From assembly GCA_022013205.1 (NCBI GenBank), contig JAKLQT010000027.1, forward strand, positions 1 through 21,871: 21,871 bases of DNA, written 5' to 3'. Origin of the DNA: Candidatus Omnitrophota bacterium. Its GTDB lineage: Bacteria; Omnitrophota; Gorgyraeia; B26-G9. The notes under the pieces are model-generated. The model saw nothing but the letters and a program-made list of their open reading frames with translations, was not told where the DNA came from and did no database searches. Positions 6,699 to 15,441 of the stretch are shown here, one piece after another. How positions within the stretch are numbered: position 1 is the stretch's first letter; each line of letters starts with the position of its first letter. The position numbers were made by a program, and so were the translations under genes.

Positions 6699-7958
6699 TT
6701 AGGTTATTTCCTTCTTTATTATCTTTATCAAGGAATCGATACTTATCAGTTCCTGAGTTCCTTTGTCCATGTACTTGAGCATAATACTGTTTTTGTTTAA
6801 TTCATCGTCTCCTAATATAAGTACATGAGAGGAGTTTAGTTTATTGGCTTGGCGCATTTGAGCCTTTAATGATTTTAGTTCAAAGTCAATGTGGACCGAA
6901 ATCGAATTTCTTCTTAAGTTATGCGCGATTTCAAAAATCTTCTTGTAAGCATTCTCCCCTAAGCCAATGGCGTAAATGCTTTGCTTTTTTTCGCGATTTA
7001 GCGTGAATGTTTCCGCTTTTTCCGCCAAAAGTAATCGTTCGATCCCGCAGGCAAAACCTACTGCGCCGGTTGCCGGCCCGCCTAATTGTTCAACAAGATT
7101 ATCATATCTGCCGCCTGCCAAAATTGTGTTTTGAGCTCCAAGTTTGTCATGCGTGATTTCAAAAACTGTTTTTGTGTAATAATCCAGCCCACGCACAAGA
7201 TAAGGATCAAAAGTATAATCGACACCAAGTGATTCTAAGGCATTCTGGAAAATGGTGAAATCTCTCAGAGAGTCCCGGCTTAGACAATCGATTATCTTCG
7301 GGGCACTTTTGAGAATTTTCCCGCACTCCTTGTTCTTGCAATCGAGTATTCTCAAAACATTACGCTCATACCTGTTTTTGCAGTAATCGCACAAGCAGCT
7401 TTTCCGGTCCCTGAGAAAAAATTTAAGTTTTTTAGAAAAATTTTGTTTATCCTCACAGCTGCCGACTGTATTTACTGAAATGTTGAAGTTCTTTATTCCG
7501 ATTTCATTTAAATATTCAAAAGCCAAACTTAGTGTTTCGGCATCAAGAAACGGGTTGTAGCTTCCCAGTGCCTCTACCCCTATTTGGTAGAACTGCCGAT
7601 TCCTTCCTGCCTGTGGTTTTTCACCCCGGAACATCGGGCCGCTGTAAAAGAATTTGGTTAAGCCGGCCTGGTTATAATTATGCTCAAGATAAGCTCTTAC
7701 AATGGAAGCGGTTGCTTCAGGACGCAGCGCTATTGACCGGTTTCCCCTGTCAACGAATGTATACATCTCTTTTTCGACAATGTCAGTCTGCTGTCCGATA
7801 CTTCTGGTAAACAAAACGCTTTCCTCAATGATCGGGACAATGATCTGCTTATATCCGTATCTCGAGAAAATTTTAGCTGCCTTTTCATGGATAAAATTCC
7901 ATTGGGCGATATCATCAGGCAGTATGTCCTGGACTCCTTTTAGTGCTTTAATTTTCAT
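6699..7958 (-). CDS. hisS: Histidyl-tRNA synthetase
   Basis: HisS charges tRNA-His with histidine in the cytoplasm. The 419-residue length is normal for the bacterial class II enzyme. Motif 1 is near the N-terminus (GVQDILPDD, then YKQIIVPIIEESVLFTRSIG), the ALRPEATASIVRAYLE strand and motif 2 FYSGPMFRGEKPQAGRNRQF are clear, the histidine-specific loops are LVRGLDYYTKTVFE and GGRYDNLVEQLGG, and motif 3 is GFACGIERLLL. The C-terminal anticodon-binding domain (about 325-419) ends in QELISIDSLIKIIKKE. The region around 190-220 holds four Cys pairs or singles (CLCDYCKN, CKNKECGK), perhaps a zinc knuckle in the insertion domain. The ATG at 7958 has only a weak GGA upstream. A structured 146-nt leader separates it from the HU terminator. 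Confidence 0.97.
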   Translation of the reverse strand: MKIKALKGVQDILPDDIAQWNFIHEKAAKIFSRYGYKQIIVPIIEESVLFTRSIGQQTDIVEKEMYTFVDRGNRSIALRPEATASIVRAYLEHNYNQAGLTKFFYSGPMFRGEKPQAGRNRQFYQIGVEALGSYNPFLDAETLSLAFEYLNEIGIKNFNISVNTVGSCEDKQNFSKKLKFFLRDRKSCLCDYCKNRYERNVLRILDCKNKECGKILKSAPKIIDCLSRDSLRDFTIFQNALESLGVDYTFDPYLVRGLDYYTKTVFEITHDKLGAQNTILAGGRYDNLVEQLGGPATGAVGFACGIERLLLAEKAETFTLNREKKQSIYAIGLGENAYKKIFEIAHNLRRNSISVHIDFELKSLKAQMRQANKLNSSHVLILGDDELNKNSIMLKYMDKGTQELISIDSLIKIIKKEIT

Positions 7959-7982
7959 AATGATCCATTTTTTTACTGTATA

Positions 7983-8004
7983 GGAAAGTATAAAAATACT
8001 TTCC
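7983..8004 (-). repeat. Perfect 9-bp hairpin in the hisS leader
   Basis: GGAAAGTAT and ATACTTTCC form a perfect 9-bp stem with a 4-nt loop, 24 nt upstream of the hisS ATG. In the hisS direction no U-run follows, so it does not look like an intrinsic terminator. It may be part of a leader structure with the elements at 8010-8097. Confidence 0.5.
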
Positions 8005-8009
8005 TCACT

Positions 8010-8097
8010 CCGCCTGATTTGCTTCGCGAATCAAAGCGGCTGGGGCTGCGAAAATCGCCTATAACCGGCGATAAAGGTCATTGTCGAAGGCGATTTT
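8010..8097 (-). promoter_or_regulatory. Structured hisS leader with competing pairings
   Basis: In the hisS direction, AAAATCGCC (8097-8089) comes first, then ATCGCC (8072-8067), then GGCGATTTT (8059-8051). The first and second segments can each pair with the third (9 bp or 6 bp), so the two hairpins exclude each other. A further stem, GATTCGC/GCAAATC with outer CCGC/GCGG (8010-8039), follows. The region holds no open frame of note. It could be a regulatory leader of hisS or an intergenic palindromic repeat; I do not recognise a known riboswitch or T-box. Confidence 0.35.
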
Positions 8098-8104
8098 CTT
8101 GAAA

Positions 8105-8140
8105 TACAAAACCCCAATCTCAATGAATTGGGGTTTTGTA
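8105..8140 (-). terminator. Strong hairpin terminator after the HU gene
   Basis: TACAAAACCCCAAT (8105-8118) and ATTGGGGTTTTGTA (8127-8140) form a perfect 14-bp stem with an 8-nt loop, 31 nt after the HU stop codon. The GGGGTTTT side provides a short U-run inside the descending arm in either direction, so it may act both ways. Confidence 0.8.
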
Positions 8141-8171
8141 TAAATTTTAATTGAATCTTTTATGAACCCAA

Positions 8172-8444
8172 CTATTTTACTAGTTTTTTCATTTCTAAAC
8201 CAGGCTTAAAAACCACAACTCTTTTTGGAGGTACAGGAACTATTTCTCCAGTGCGTGGATTGCGTCCAGTTCTACCGCGTCTGGATTTTACTTTGAAAAT
8301 TCCAAAATTGCGCAGTTCTACTGTTTGTCCGTTTACCAGGCTATCAATGATACAGTCAAGCGCCTTTTGCACAACTTTCTTAATATCCTGCTGTTTCATT
8401 TTTGTTTCAGAGGCTATTTTAAGAACAATATCTTTTTTTGTCAT
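8172..8444 (-). CDS. HU/IHF family DNA-binding protein
   Basis: This 90-residue histone-like protein has the standard layout: two N-terminal helices (KKDIVLKIASETKMKQQDIKK, then VVQKALDCIIDSL), the turn GQTVELRNFGIFKVKSR, the DNA-bending arm RRGRTGRNPRTGEIVPVPPK with the conserved GRNPxTG and its intercalating Pro, and a closing helix. It bends DNA and compacts the nucleoid as a dimer. HU or one IHF subunit cannot be told apart with confidence; one-gene context favours HU. A strong AAAGGAGG lies about 11 nt before ATG 8444. It follows the tail-anchored protein gene by 57 nt and ends at the terminator at 8105-8140. Confidence 0.95.
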   Translation of the reverse strand: MTKKDIVLKIASETKMKQQDIKKVVQKALDCIIDSLVNGQTVELRNFGIFKVKSRRGRTGRNPRTGEIVPVPPKRVVVFKPGLEMKKLVK

Positions 8445-8501
8445 CCCAGGCTATCCTCCTTTCTGCTGCTGTTTCAATTTTATCACGCTGTAAATGCTAA
8501 A

Positions 8502-8987
8502 TTATGAAAAGAAATTTTTAGCAAAAAAGTAAACTATTGAAATCAACATCATGATTAAGAACAATGCGAAGAACGGATTTGTCAATATCCGCTTGCTTGT
8601 TTGAGCAAAAACATTAATCTTAGCAAGATCATTTTTTCTATTTTCCAGTGAACCTAAAATTTTGTTAAGCGTGATATAAGAATTATGCCAGTCATTTTCA
8701 AGCTTTTCCATTTGCAGCGGAGATAGTGTACTAATATTTTTCAAACTCATAACTTGCGAAATTACATCAAAAGTTCTGTCCTCTGCCGTCGGCTTAATCC
8801 CTAAGGAATCCATCAGCGCTTGATACTTTCTAGCTAAACTGCTTTTTATTTCAAGAAAATTTCTTTCTTCATCTTCAGTGAAATTTTGCTGCTCGCTAGC
8901 GCGTTTATAGAGTTCATAAAAAGACTTCCACAAATCAACAAATTCTATTAACTGCTTTATTCTTGCTTCTAAATTCTTGTCAATCAT
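8502..8987 (-). CDS. Tail-anchored helical protein, unknown function
   Basis: I do not recognise a family. The 161-residue protein is mostly alpha-helical and charged (LEARIKQLIEFVDLWKSFYE, then LEIKSSLARKYQALMDSLGI and LENRKNDLAKINVFAQ) and ends in one hydrophobic segment (about 138-157, PFFALFLIMMLISIVYFFAK) with only a few residues after it. That is the layout of a tail-anchored membrane protein facing the cytoplasm. It has its own consensus promoter (9024-9052) and an AAGGA site before ATG 8987, and it precedes the HU gene by 57 nt, so the two are probably co-transcribed. Nothing in the sequence points to a biochemical activity. Confidence 0.75.
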   Translation of the reverse strand: MIDKNLEARIKQLIEFVDLWKSFYELYKRASEQQNFTEDEERNFLEIKSSLARKYQALMDSLGIKPTAEDRTFDVISQVMSLKNISTLSPLQMEKLENDWHNSYITLNKILGSLENRKNDLAKINVFAQTSKRILTNPFFALFLIMMLISIVYFFAKNFFS

Positions 8988-9023
8988 TTCCCTATCCTTC
9001 TTGTTAACAACAACTACCGATAA

Positions 9024-9052
9024 ATAATATCATAATGTACATTTTCTGTCAA
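9024..9052 (-). promoter_or_regulatory. Sigma70 promoter for the tail-anchored protein and HU genes
   Basis: On the minus strand TTGACA (9052-9047), a 17-nt spacer and TATTAT (9029-9024) form a near-consensus promoter. The -35 overlaps the TGA stop of the pilZ-pilT gene (9051-9049). The downstream ATG is at 8987, giving a leader of about 30 nt. Confidence 0.75.
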
Positions 9053-10443
9053 GTTAAAATTTGTGCCAGTTCCGAGCAATAATCAATCGCGGTTTCCTTG
9101 GTAATCATCCCGCTGTTGTAAAGCCTTTTCAAACTTTCCGCCATTGTATGCATTTGGTAGCGTGCTCCGGTCTGAATAATCGAGGGAATCTGCATGGTCT
9201 GGCCTTCCCGGATCAGGTTGCGCACAGCGTCGGTCATGATCATCACCTCTGTGGCAACAACGCGGTTTTCCCTATCTTTTTTAGGTATAAGTAATTGCGT
9301 TATTATTCCGTTTAAGCAGTTTGCGAGCTGCACGCAGGCCTGATGCCTCTGCTGCGGAGGAAAAATGCTGATCAGGCGGTCGATTGCCTGTATTGTATCA
9401 GGGGCGTGCAGGGATGTTAGAACCAGGTGCCCTGTCTCAGCAGCTGTAATCACGGTCCGTACTGTTTCAGTATCAAGCAGCTCACCTACCAGGATTACGT
9501 CAGGGTCTTGTCTGAGCGTGCGTTTTAGAGCTACGGAAAAAGACAGCGTATCTGTACCGATTTCACGCTGCTTTATGATTGAATTTAAATTGGTATGAAT
9601 ATACTCTATTGGGTCTTCGAGGCAGATTATTACTGCTTCTCTTTGCCTGTTAATGATATCGACCATTGCTGCGAGTGTAGTTGTTTTTCCGCTTCCTGTA
9701 GGCCCTGCGATTATAACAATACCTTTTTTCAGCAAAGAGAGTTTTTCTACTACATTAGGTAGAGATAATTCCTGAATAGTTTTTAAGTCAGGCATAATTA
9801 CACGGAATGTAGCCTCGACATTTCCGCGCTGCACATGAACATTTACCCTGAAACGCAGGTCAGGATTAGGTGAAAACGCGAAATCAAGTTCTTTGAATTT
9901 TTCAAATCTGCTGATCTGCGCATCATTTAAAATACTATAAATCATATTTTTTAATTCAAGCGTTCCAAGAGGATCCATTTCCAGCGGCACAAGCCTTCCG
10001 TGTAAACGCAGAATCGGCGGACGGTTATAGGTAAGGTGCAGGTCAGAGGCCTTTCTCTGGGCTGTGATCTGCAGCAATCGTACGATGTCCATTGATTCTA
10101 TGCGTGAGAGGATTTCATCCTTATTGTCGTTCTTTATCTCTTCAAACACCAGGCCTATTCCAAAGACTCCCTCTTTTAGTTCTTCAACTCTCACGACTCT
10201 TGCGATTGCCTTTATGGGCTCATCAATCTTAGGCAGGCGAAATTCAATCATTATTCTGGTATCCAGCCCGAGTAACGTTTCTACTTCCATATGCATCCCT
10301 TGTGTACTGATATCCTTAGCTATTGTGCTTTTTGTAACACACACTGAGCTGTCATCACTTAGAATCTGGTATCTGATTTTAATCCGGGAACGAATTCGCG
10401 TGTTTGCCCGCATTTCCGCGTAAAAATCTAAAGAATTGTCCAT
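9049..10443 (-). CDS. pilT: PilZ-PilT fusion: cyclic-di-GMP-binding pilus retraction ATPase
   Basis: The 464-residue protein joins a PilZ domain (about 10-105) to a full PilT ATPase (about 115-464). The PilZ motifs are intact: RIRSR (16-20) and DISTQG (44-49). In the ATPase part, ASDLHL (132-137) opens the N2D domain, Walker A is GPTGSGKTTT (247-256), Walker B is DPDVILVGE (313-321), the His box is TGHLVLTSLHAPD (337-349), and AVRNLIREGQTMQIPSIIQT (406-425) is the PilT hallmark that separates it from PilB. PilT hexamers power type IV pilus retraction at the inner membrane. The fusion suggests that cyclic-di-GMP acts on retraction directly. The gene starts 17 nt after dnaE with a GGGGA site. 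No pilus structural genes are in the window. Confidence 0.93.
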   Translation of the reverse strand: MDNSLDFYAEMRANTRIRSRIKIRYQILSDDSSVCVTKSTIAKDISTQGMHMEVETLLGLDTRIMIEFRLPKIDEPIKAIARVVRVEELKEGVFGIGLVFEEIKNDNKDEILSRIESMDIVRLLQITAQRKASDLHLTYNRPPILRLHGRLVPLEMDPLGTLELKNMIYSILNDAQISRFEKFKELDFAFSPNPDLRFRVNVHVQRGNVEATFRVIMPDLKTIQELSLPNVVEKLSLLKKGIVIIAGPTGSGKTTTLAAMVDIINRQREAVIICLEDPIEYIHTNLNSIIKQREIGTDTLSFSVALKRTLRQDPDVILVGELLDTETVRTVITAAETGHLVLTSLHAPDTIQAIDRLISIFPPQQRHQACVQLANCLNGIITQLLIPKKDRENRVVATEVMIMTDAVRNLIREGQTMQIPSIIQTGARYQMHTMAESLKRLYNSGMITKETAIDYCSELAQILT

Positions 10444-10460
10444 ATTAGATCCCCTTTTTC

Positions 10461-13400
10461 TTATCTTCTTATTTTAATTGAAATATCGTCTTTTCCAAGA
10501 ATTTTTTCCAAATCTGATATTAAAGTGTTGTTTATGGTAACGCCTGCATCAGCCTGAATTTTTATTTTTCTGCCTTTATCATTAAGCACAGCTAAATGCA
10601 CCGGGATCTTTCCGGGGTTAGAAAGAATTATATTTTTTATTTCATGAAAAACTTCTTGATCCCTGTCCAGCTTTGAAATATTAAGGCTAATACTTTCAAT
10701 CAGCACCCGGGATGCCTGTTCTATGGGAATAACATCCGATGCTATTATTTTAGGCGTATCTTCCTTAAAGTCAAGCTTTCCCTTAATAATCACCACAGCA
10801 TCGGGTTGTAAATGCATAAATGTTTGTTTAAATGTTTCCGGAAAAACAAGCGCTTCTATAAAGTTTTCTGTATCCTCAACTCTTAAAATTGCCATTTTTT
10901 CTGCTTTGCGTTTAGTGATCGTTATCTTTATTTTTTCCAAAAGCCCGGCTACTAAAACATCTTCACCCGAATTCGATTTTTTATAAATATCGCTGACATT
11001 CAATATCGCGTACTTTTTTATGATTTTTTTATACTGATCAAGCGGATGAGCCGTAATATAGAATCCAAGCATCGCTTTTTCGTAAGAAAGAAGTTTAGGC
11101 ATCGGCCATTCTTCTTTAAGTTCAAGGTCATCTTCCTCTCTTTGATTGTGGCCGATTTTTTCAAATAAAAGAAGTTGGCCGCTTTGCAGGTCCTTTTGCA
11201 TGGCACTGGCCATATTCATGATTTTTTCAGAGCCGTTCATAAGAGCAGCGCGGTTGGAACAGAAGCTGTTAAACGCGCCGCATTTTATTAAGCTTTCAAT
11301 AATTTTCTTGTTGGTTGCTTTTGGCCCGACTCTTTTGCAGAAGTCGAAAAGTGATTTGAAATGCCCCTTTTGCTTTCTCGCTTCGATTATAAGTTCAACA
11401 GCGCCGCCCCCCACATTTTTGATTGCCGACAGCCCGAAACGAATGGCATTAACACCTACAACAGTAAACTGGGAAAAACTTTCGTTTATATCCGGCGGAA
11501 GAATTTTAATCTTCATGCGTTTGCATTCGGTTATGTACCGGGCAATTTTATCTGTATTGTCTTTTTCACTGGTGAGTAAGGCCGCCATAAACTCCACAGG
11601 ATAATTTGCTTTTAGATAAGCTGTTTGATATGAAATAAGCGCGTAGGCCGCGGAATGGCTTTTATTAAAGCCGTATCCGGCAAAAAATTCAATAAGCCCG
11701 AACACCTTTTCCGCGATCGCCTTGCTTATTCCTTTTTTAATAGCCCCGTCAACAAATGTTTTTTTTAGGTTTTCAATTACCTCAGGAATTTTTTTTCCCA
11801 TTGCCCGGCGTAAAAGGTCAGCTTGCGCCAGAGAAAAACCCGCGAGCACGTTACTAATGCGCATTACCTGCTCTTGATAGAGGATAATCCCGTAAGTGTC
11901 TTTGAGCACCGGCTCAAGAGACGGATGATCGTAGTACACCTTTTCAACCGACTTTTTTCTCTTGATGAAGTCATCGACCATACCGCTGCCCAGCGGCCCC
12001 GGGCGGTAAAGTGCCAATAGGGCTATTATATCCTCGAATTTGTCCGGCCTTAACTTTTTCAGCAGATCTCTCATGCCGGAACTTTCAAGCTGGAATATGC
12101 CTTGTGTCTTTGCTTTTTTAAATAATTCAAAAGTTTTTTCATCCTCAATCTCAATACAGTTTATGTCAATGTCTTTTTCTTTTGTACGTTTGATGATTTT
12201 AAGAGCTTCGGAAATAATGGTAAGTGTTTTTAAGCCCAGGAAATCCATCTTAAGCAGGCCAATCTTCTCCAGCGCTTTCATTGTATAGCCTGTTGTGGTT
12301 TGTCCGTCTTGTGAGCGGTAAAGAGGAATGTGCTCGTAGAGAGGTTTATCGCTTATTACAACCCCTGCCGCGTGCGTAGAAGCGTGCCTGGTGAGGCCTT
12401 CCAGAACAAAAGCAGTATCGATTAGTTCTTTGATCACAGGGTTTGATTTATATAATTGCTTTAGTTCAGGCTCAATGTTGATGGCGCTTGCTAATGTGAT
12501 GTTTGGGTCGGTGGGAATTAGCTTGGCAATCTTGTCAGCCTCCGCGTAAGGCAAACCAATGACTCTGGCAACATCCCTGATAACACCTTTTGCCGCCATT
12601 GTTCCGAATGTTATGATTTGCGCTACATTGTCCTTGCCGTATTTTTCGCTTACGTATTTTATTACCTCATCCCGCCTTTCATAGCAGAAATCAATATCAA
12701 TATCAGGAAAACTGACACGTTCCGGATTAAGAAAACGCTCAAAAAGCAGGTCATATTTTAAAGGGTCGATCTCTGTTATGCCGAGCAAGTAGGAGACAAT
12801 GCTTCCTGCTGCCGATCCTCTGCCCGGGCCGACAGGGATTTTATTGTTTTTCGCAAAACGCACAAAATCTGAAACAATTAAAAAATAACTGGCAAAACCT
12901 GAGTTCTTTATCACGGATAATTCTACATATAAACGTTCTTTAGCCTCCTGCGTGTTAAGAGGAAAACGATTGCTGATTTCCTTTTCGCACATATCTCGGA
13001 GCACGTCAATGGCGCTGATTCCCGCCGGCAGGTTGTAATGCGGCAGATGGGTTTTGCTGAAATCAAGCTCCAGGTTGCACATCTCTGTTATTTTAATTGT
13101 GTTGGTGATCGCCTCAGGAACCTCCGCGAATAATTTCTTCATTTCCTCAGGGCTTTTAAGATAAAACTCGTTTGTACTCATCTTCATGCGGTTTTTATCA
13201 GCAAGATTTGTCTGTGTCTGCAGACAAAGAAGGATTTCATGCGCGTGGGCCATCTCCTTCTTTAAATAGTGGACGTCATTTGTGGCGACTACTCCTATAC
13301 CCAGGTCCTTACCGATTTTAACCAGGGCCTTGTTCGCGGTTCTTTGCTCTTTAATACCGTGATCCATTAATTCCAGGTAAAAACTGTCTTTTTCAAAAAG

Positions 13401-13901
13401 GCCGCGGTAACTTTGAGCCGCGGCATAAGCACTTTTTTCATCGCCTGATAATATTAAAGCGGCAATCTCTCCTTTTAAACAGCCGCTCATAGCAACCAAA
13501 CCCTTTGAATAAACAGCGAGAACCTCCTTGTCTATACGCGGTTTATAATAAAAGCCTTCCTGGTACGCTATAGAGACAAGGCGAATAAGGTTTTTGTATC
13601 CCTGTTCATCTTTTACCAGTAATGTTAAGTGATAGATGGGCTCTCTGTAACCGTTTTCTCCCCGGTTAAGGCGGCTGGTTTTAGCAATATATGTTTCACA
13701 GCCGATGATGGGCTTAATCCCCTTTTTCATTGCCATGTTGTAGAAATCAATCGCGCCGAATATATTACCGTGGTCAGATATGGCCAGCGCGGGCATATAC
13801 ATGCTGTGGGCATGATCAACAAGTTTACTTATCAGGCACGCGCCGTCCAAAAGGCTGTATTGACTGTGCACGTGCAAATGTACAAAATCACTATGCTTCA
13901 T
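10461..13901 (-). CDS. dnaE: DNA polymerase III subunit alpha
   Basis: DnaE is the replicative polymerase subunit. At 1146 residues it is the usual DnaE1 length. The N-terminal PHP domain keeps all nine usual metal ligands by my count (H10, H12, D19, H44, E69, H91, C141, D209, H211), a pattern linked in other bacteria to a metal-dependent proofreading or pyrophosphatase activity. The polymerase core shows PVGPGRGSAAGS (356-367), the catalytic pair in SFPDIDIDF (D400, D402), and KMDFLGLKTL for the third aspartate. The helix-hairpin-helix region (FFAGYGFNKSHSAAYALISY) and a C-terminal OB fold (VLVAGLLEKIKITITKRKAE) follow. I see no intein. It starts 1 nt after the guaA stop, so guaA and dnaE are tightly coupled. 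Confidence 0.98.
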   Translation of the reverse strand: MKHSDFVHLHVHSQYSLLDGACLISKLVDHAHSMYMPALAISDHGNIFGAIDFYNMAMKKGIKPIIGCETYIAKTSRLNRGENGYREPIYHLTLLVKDEQGYKNLIRLVSIAYQEGFYYKPRIDKEVLAVYSKGLVAMSGCLKGEIAALILSGDEKSAYAAAQSYRGLFEKDSFYLELMDHGIKEQRTANKALVKIGKDLGIGVVATNDVHYLKKEMAHAHEILLCLQTQTNLADKNRMKMSTNEFYLKSPEEMKKLFAEVPEAITNTIKITEMCNLELDFSKTHLPHYNLPAGISAIDVLRDMCEKEISNRFPLNTQEAKERLYVELSVIKNSGFASYFLIVSDFVRFAKNNKIPVGPGRGSAAGSIVSYLLGITEIDPLKYDLLFERFLNPERVSFPDIDIDFCYERRDEVIKYVSEKYGKDNVAQIITFGTMAAKGVIRDVARVIGLPYAEADKIAKLIPTDPNITLASAINIEPELKQLYKSNPVIKELIDTAFVLEGLTRHASTHAAGVVISDKPLYEHIPLYRSQDGQTTTGYTMKALEKIGLLKMDFLGLKTLTIISEALKIIKRTKEKDIDINCIEIEDEKTFELFKKAKTQGIFQLESSGMRDLLKKLRPDKFEDIIALLALYRPGPLGSGMVDDFIKRKKSVEKVYYDHPSLEPVLKDTYGIILYQEQVMRISNVLAGFSLAQADLLRRAMGKKIPEVIENLKKTFVDGAIKKGISKAIAEKVFGLIEFFAGYGFNKSHSAAYALISYQTAYLKANYPVEFMAALLTSEKDNTDKIARYITECKRMKIKILPPDINESFSQFTVVGVNAIRFGLSAIKNVGGGAVELIIEARKQKGHFKSLFDFCKRVGPKATNKKIIESLIKCGAFNSFCSNRAALMNGSEKIMNMASAMQKDLQSGQLLLFEKIGHNQREEDDLELKEEWPMPKLLSYEKAMLGFYITAHPLDQYKKIIKKYAILNVSDIYKKSNSGEDVLVAGLLEKIKITITKRKAEKMAILRVEDTENFIEALVFPETFKQTFMHLQPDAVVIIKGKLDFKEDTPKIIASDVIPIEQASRVLIESISLNISKLDRDQEVFHEIKNIILSNPGKIPVHLAVLNDKGRKIKIQADAGVTINNTLISDLEKILGKDDISIKIRR

Positions 13902-13902
13902 T

Positions 13903-15441
13903 TTATTCCCATTCTATAGTGGCAGGAGGCTTACTGCTTATATCATATACTACCCGGTTAACCCCCTTTACTTCATTGATAATCCTATTAGAAATCCTTC
14001 CAAGTACGTTGTAAGGAATCTTTGCCCAGTCAGCGGTCATTCCATCAACACTGGTTACCGCGCGCAGAGCGATTGTATTTTCATAGGTTCTTTCATCCCC
14101 CATTACTCCGACGCTTTTGACCGGCAGTAATACCGAAAGTGCCTGCCAGATATCGTTGTATATTCGGGCTGCTTTTATTTCCTCAATAAATCTGAAGTCA
14201 GCCTGGCGGAGGATCTCAAGCCGCTGTCTGGTTATGCTGCCCAGGATGCGTATTGCCAGTCCCGGCCCGGGAAAAGGGTGCCTGTGAATCATCTCCTGGG
14301 GTAAGCCCAGGGCAATACCGAGAAGCCTTACCTCATCCTTGAATAAAAAACGTAGTGGTTCTACAAGTTTTAATTTCATCTTATCAGGCAGCCCGCCGAC
14401 ATTATGATGACTTTTTATCAGTGCTGTCGGCCCGCCAAATACAGATTGGCTTTCAATAACGTCAGGATATAAAGTCCCTTGCGCTAAGAATTTAATATTT
14501 TTTAATTTTTTCGCCTCAGCTTCAAATACACGAATGAACAAGCGGCCGATTATTTTTCTTTTTCTTTCCGGGTGAGTTACGCCCTTTAATTTTTCAAGAA
14601 AAAGTTTTTCAGCATTTACATAATGAAAATTTATTTTATAGTATTTACCAAAAGTGGAACGTACTTGTTCGGCTTCTTTGTAACGCAGCAAGCCGTTATT
14701 AACGAAAATACAATGAAGACGTTTACCCAGTGCCCTGTGCAAAAGCAATGCTGCTACCGATGAGTCAACTCCTCCGCTTAAACCTAAAACCACTCCATTT
14801 TCGCCGACCTGGTTTTGAATCTGTTTTACAGACTCCAGGATAAAGGATTTCATATTCCAGTTACCGGTGCATTTACAGATTTTAAATAAAAAGTTCCTTA
14901 AGATAACTTTTCCCCTAGGTGTATGTACGACCTCCGGATGAAATTGTACCGCGAAGATCCTTAATTCATCGTTTTTAAATCCTGCGTACGGAGAATCTTT
15001 TGTGTGGGCAAGAGAGCTGAACCCCTCAGGCAGTTTGCTTACTTTGTCCTCATGTGACATCCATGTAATTATTTTTTTTCCGAGGCCCAGGAAAAGGTCC
15101 CGGGAATTATCAATAAATAGTTCAGTTCTGCCGTACTCCCGGCGGGAAGATTTTCCTACTTTGCCTTTAAAATGATCGGCAATAAGCTGCATGCCGTAAC
15201 AAATTCCAAACAGCGGGATGCCCAAAGTAAATATTTTCTTGTCGCAGCGAGGAGCATTTTTTTGTGTCATTGAACAGGGGCCTCCTGAAAAAATTATACC
15301 CGAAGGTGCTAGTTCCCTGATCTTTTTCGCGGTGATTTGCGGAGGATAAACCTCACAATAAACATTATATTCACGTATCCTGCGCGCGATTAGCTGGCTG
15401 TACTGAGAGCCGAAGTCGATTATTATTATTAGTTCTTTCAT
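13903..15441 (-). CDS. guaA: GMP synthase (glutamine-hydrolysing)
   Basis: GuaA aminates XMP to GMP using ATP and glutamine, in the cytoplasm. The 512-residue protein has the N-terminal class I glutamine amidotransferase (FSGGPCSM, nucleophile C81 in FGICYGMQ, H168 and E170 in QFHPEVVHT), the ATP pyrophosphatase domain with P-loop LGLSGGVDSSVAA (219-231) and the C-terminal dimerisation domain with GVMGDERTYENTIALRAV and the terminal KPPATIEWE that contacts XMP. The catalytic triad is complete. Start ATG 15441 overlaps the HIT stop (ATGA). The stop lies one base from the dnaE start, so this is inside a dense operon. Confidence 0.98.
   Translation of the reverse strand: MKELIIIIDFGSQYSQLIARRIREYNVYCEVYPPQITAKKIRELAPSGIIFSGGPCSMTQKNAPRCDKKIFTLGIPLFGICYGMQLIADHFKGKVGKSSRREYGRTELFIDNSRDLFLGLGKKIITWMSHEDKVSKLPEGFSSLAHTKDSPYAGFKNDELRIFAVQFHPEVVHTPRGKVILRNFLFKICKCTGNWNMKSFILESVKQIQNQVGENGVVLGLSGGVDSSVAALLLHRALGKRLHCIFVNNGLLRYKEAEQVRSTFGKYYKINFHYVNAEKLFLEKLKGVTHPERKRKIIGRLFIRVFEAEAKKLKNIKFLAQGTLYPDVIESQSVFGGPTALIKSHHNVGGLPDKMKLKLVEPLRFLFKDEVRLLGIALGLPQEMIHRHPFPGPGLAIRILGSITRQRLEILRQADFRFIEEIKAARIYNDIWQALSVLLPVKSVGVMGDERTYENTIALRAVTSVDGMTADWAKIPYNVLGRISNRIINEVKGVNRVVYDISSKPPATIEWE

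Noticed and set aside
8445..8501. Separate promoter for the HU gene
   Set aside because: A TAAAAT is present but no -35 at suitable spacing, so co-transcription with the upstream gene is more likely.
11146..11604. Long plus-strand open frame of 152 codons
   Set aside because: It lies opposite dnaE, whose motifs and length are complete. Composition is that of an antisense shadow.
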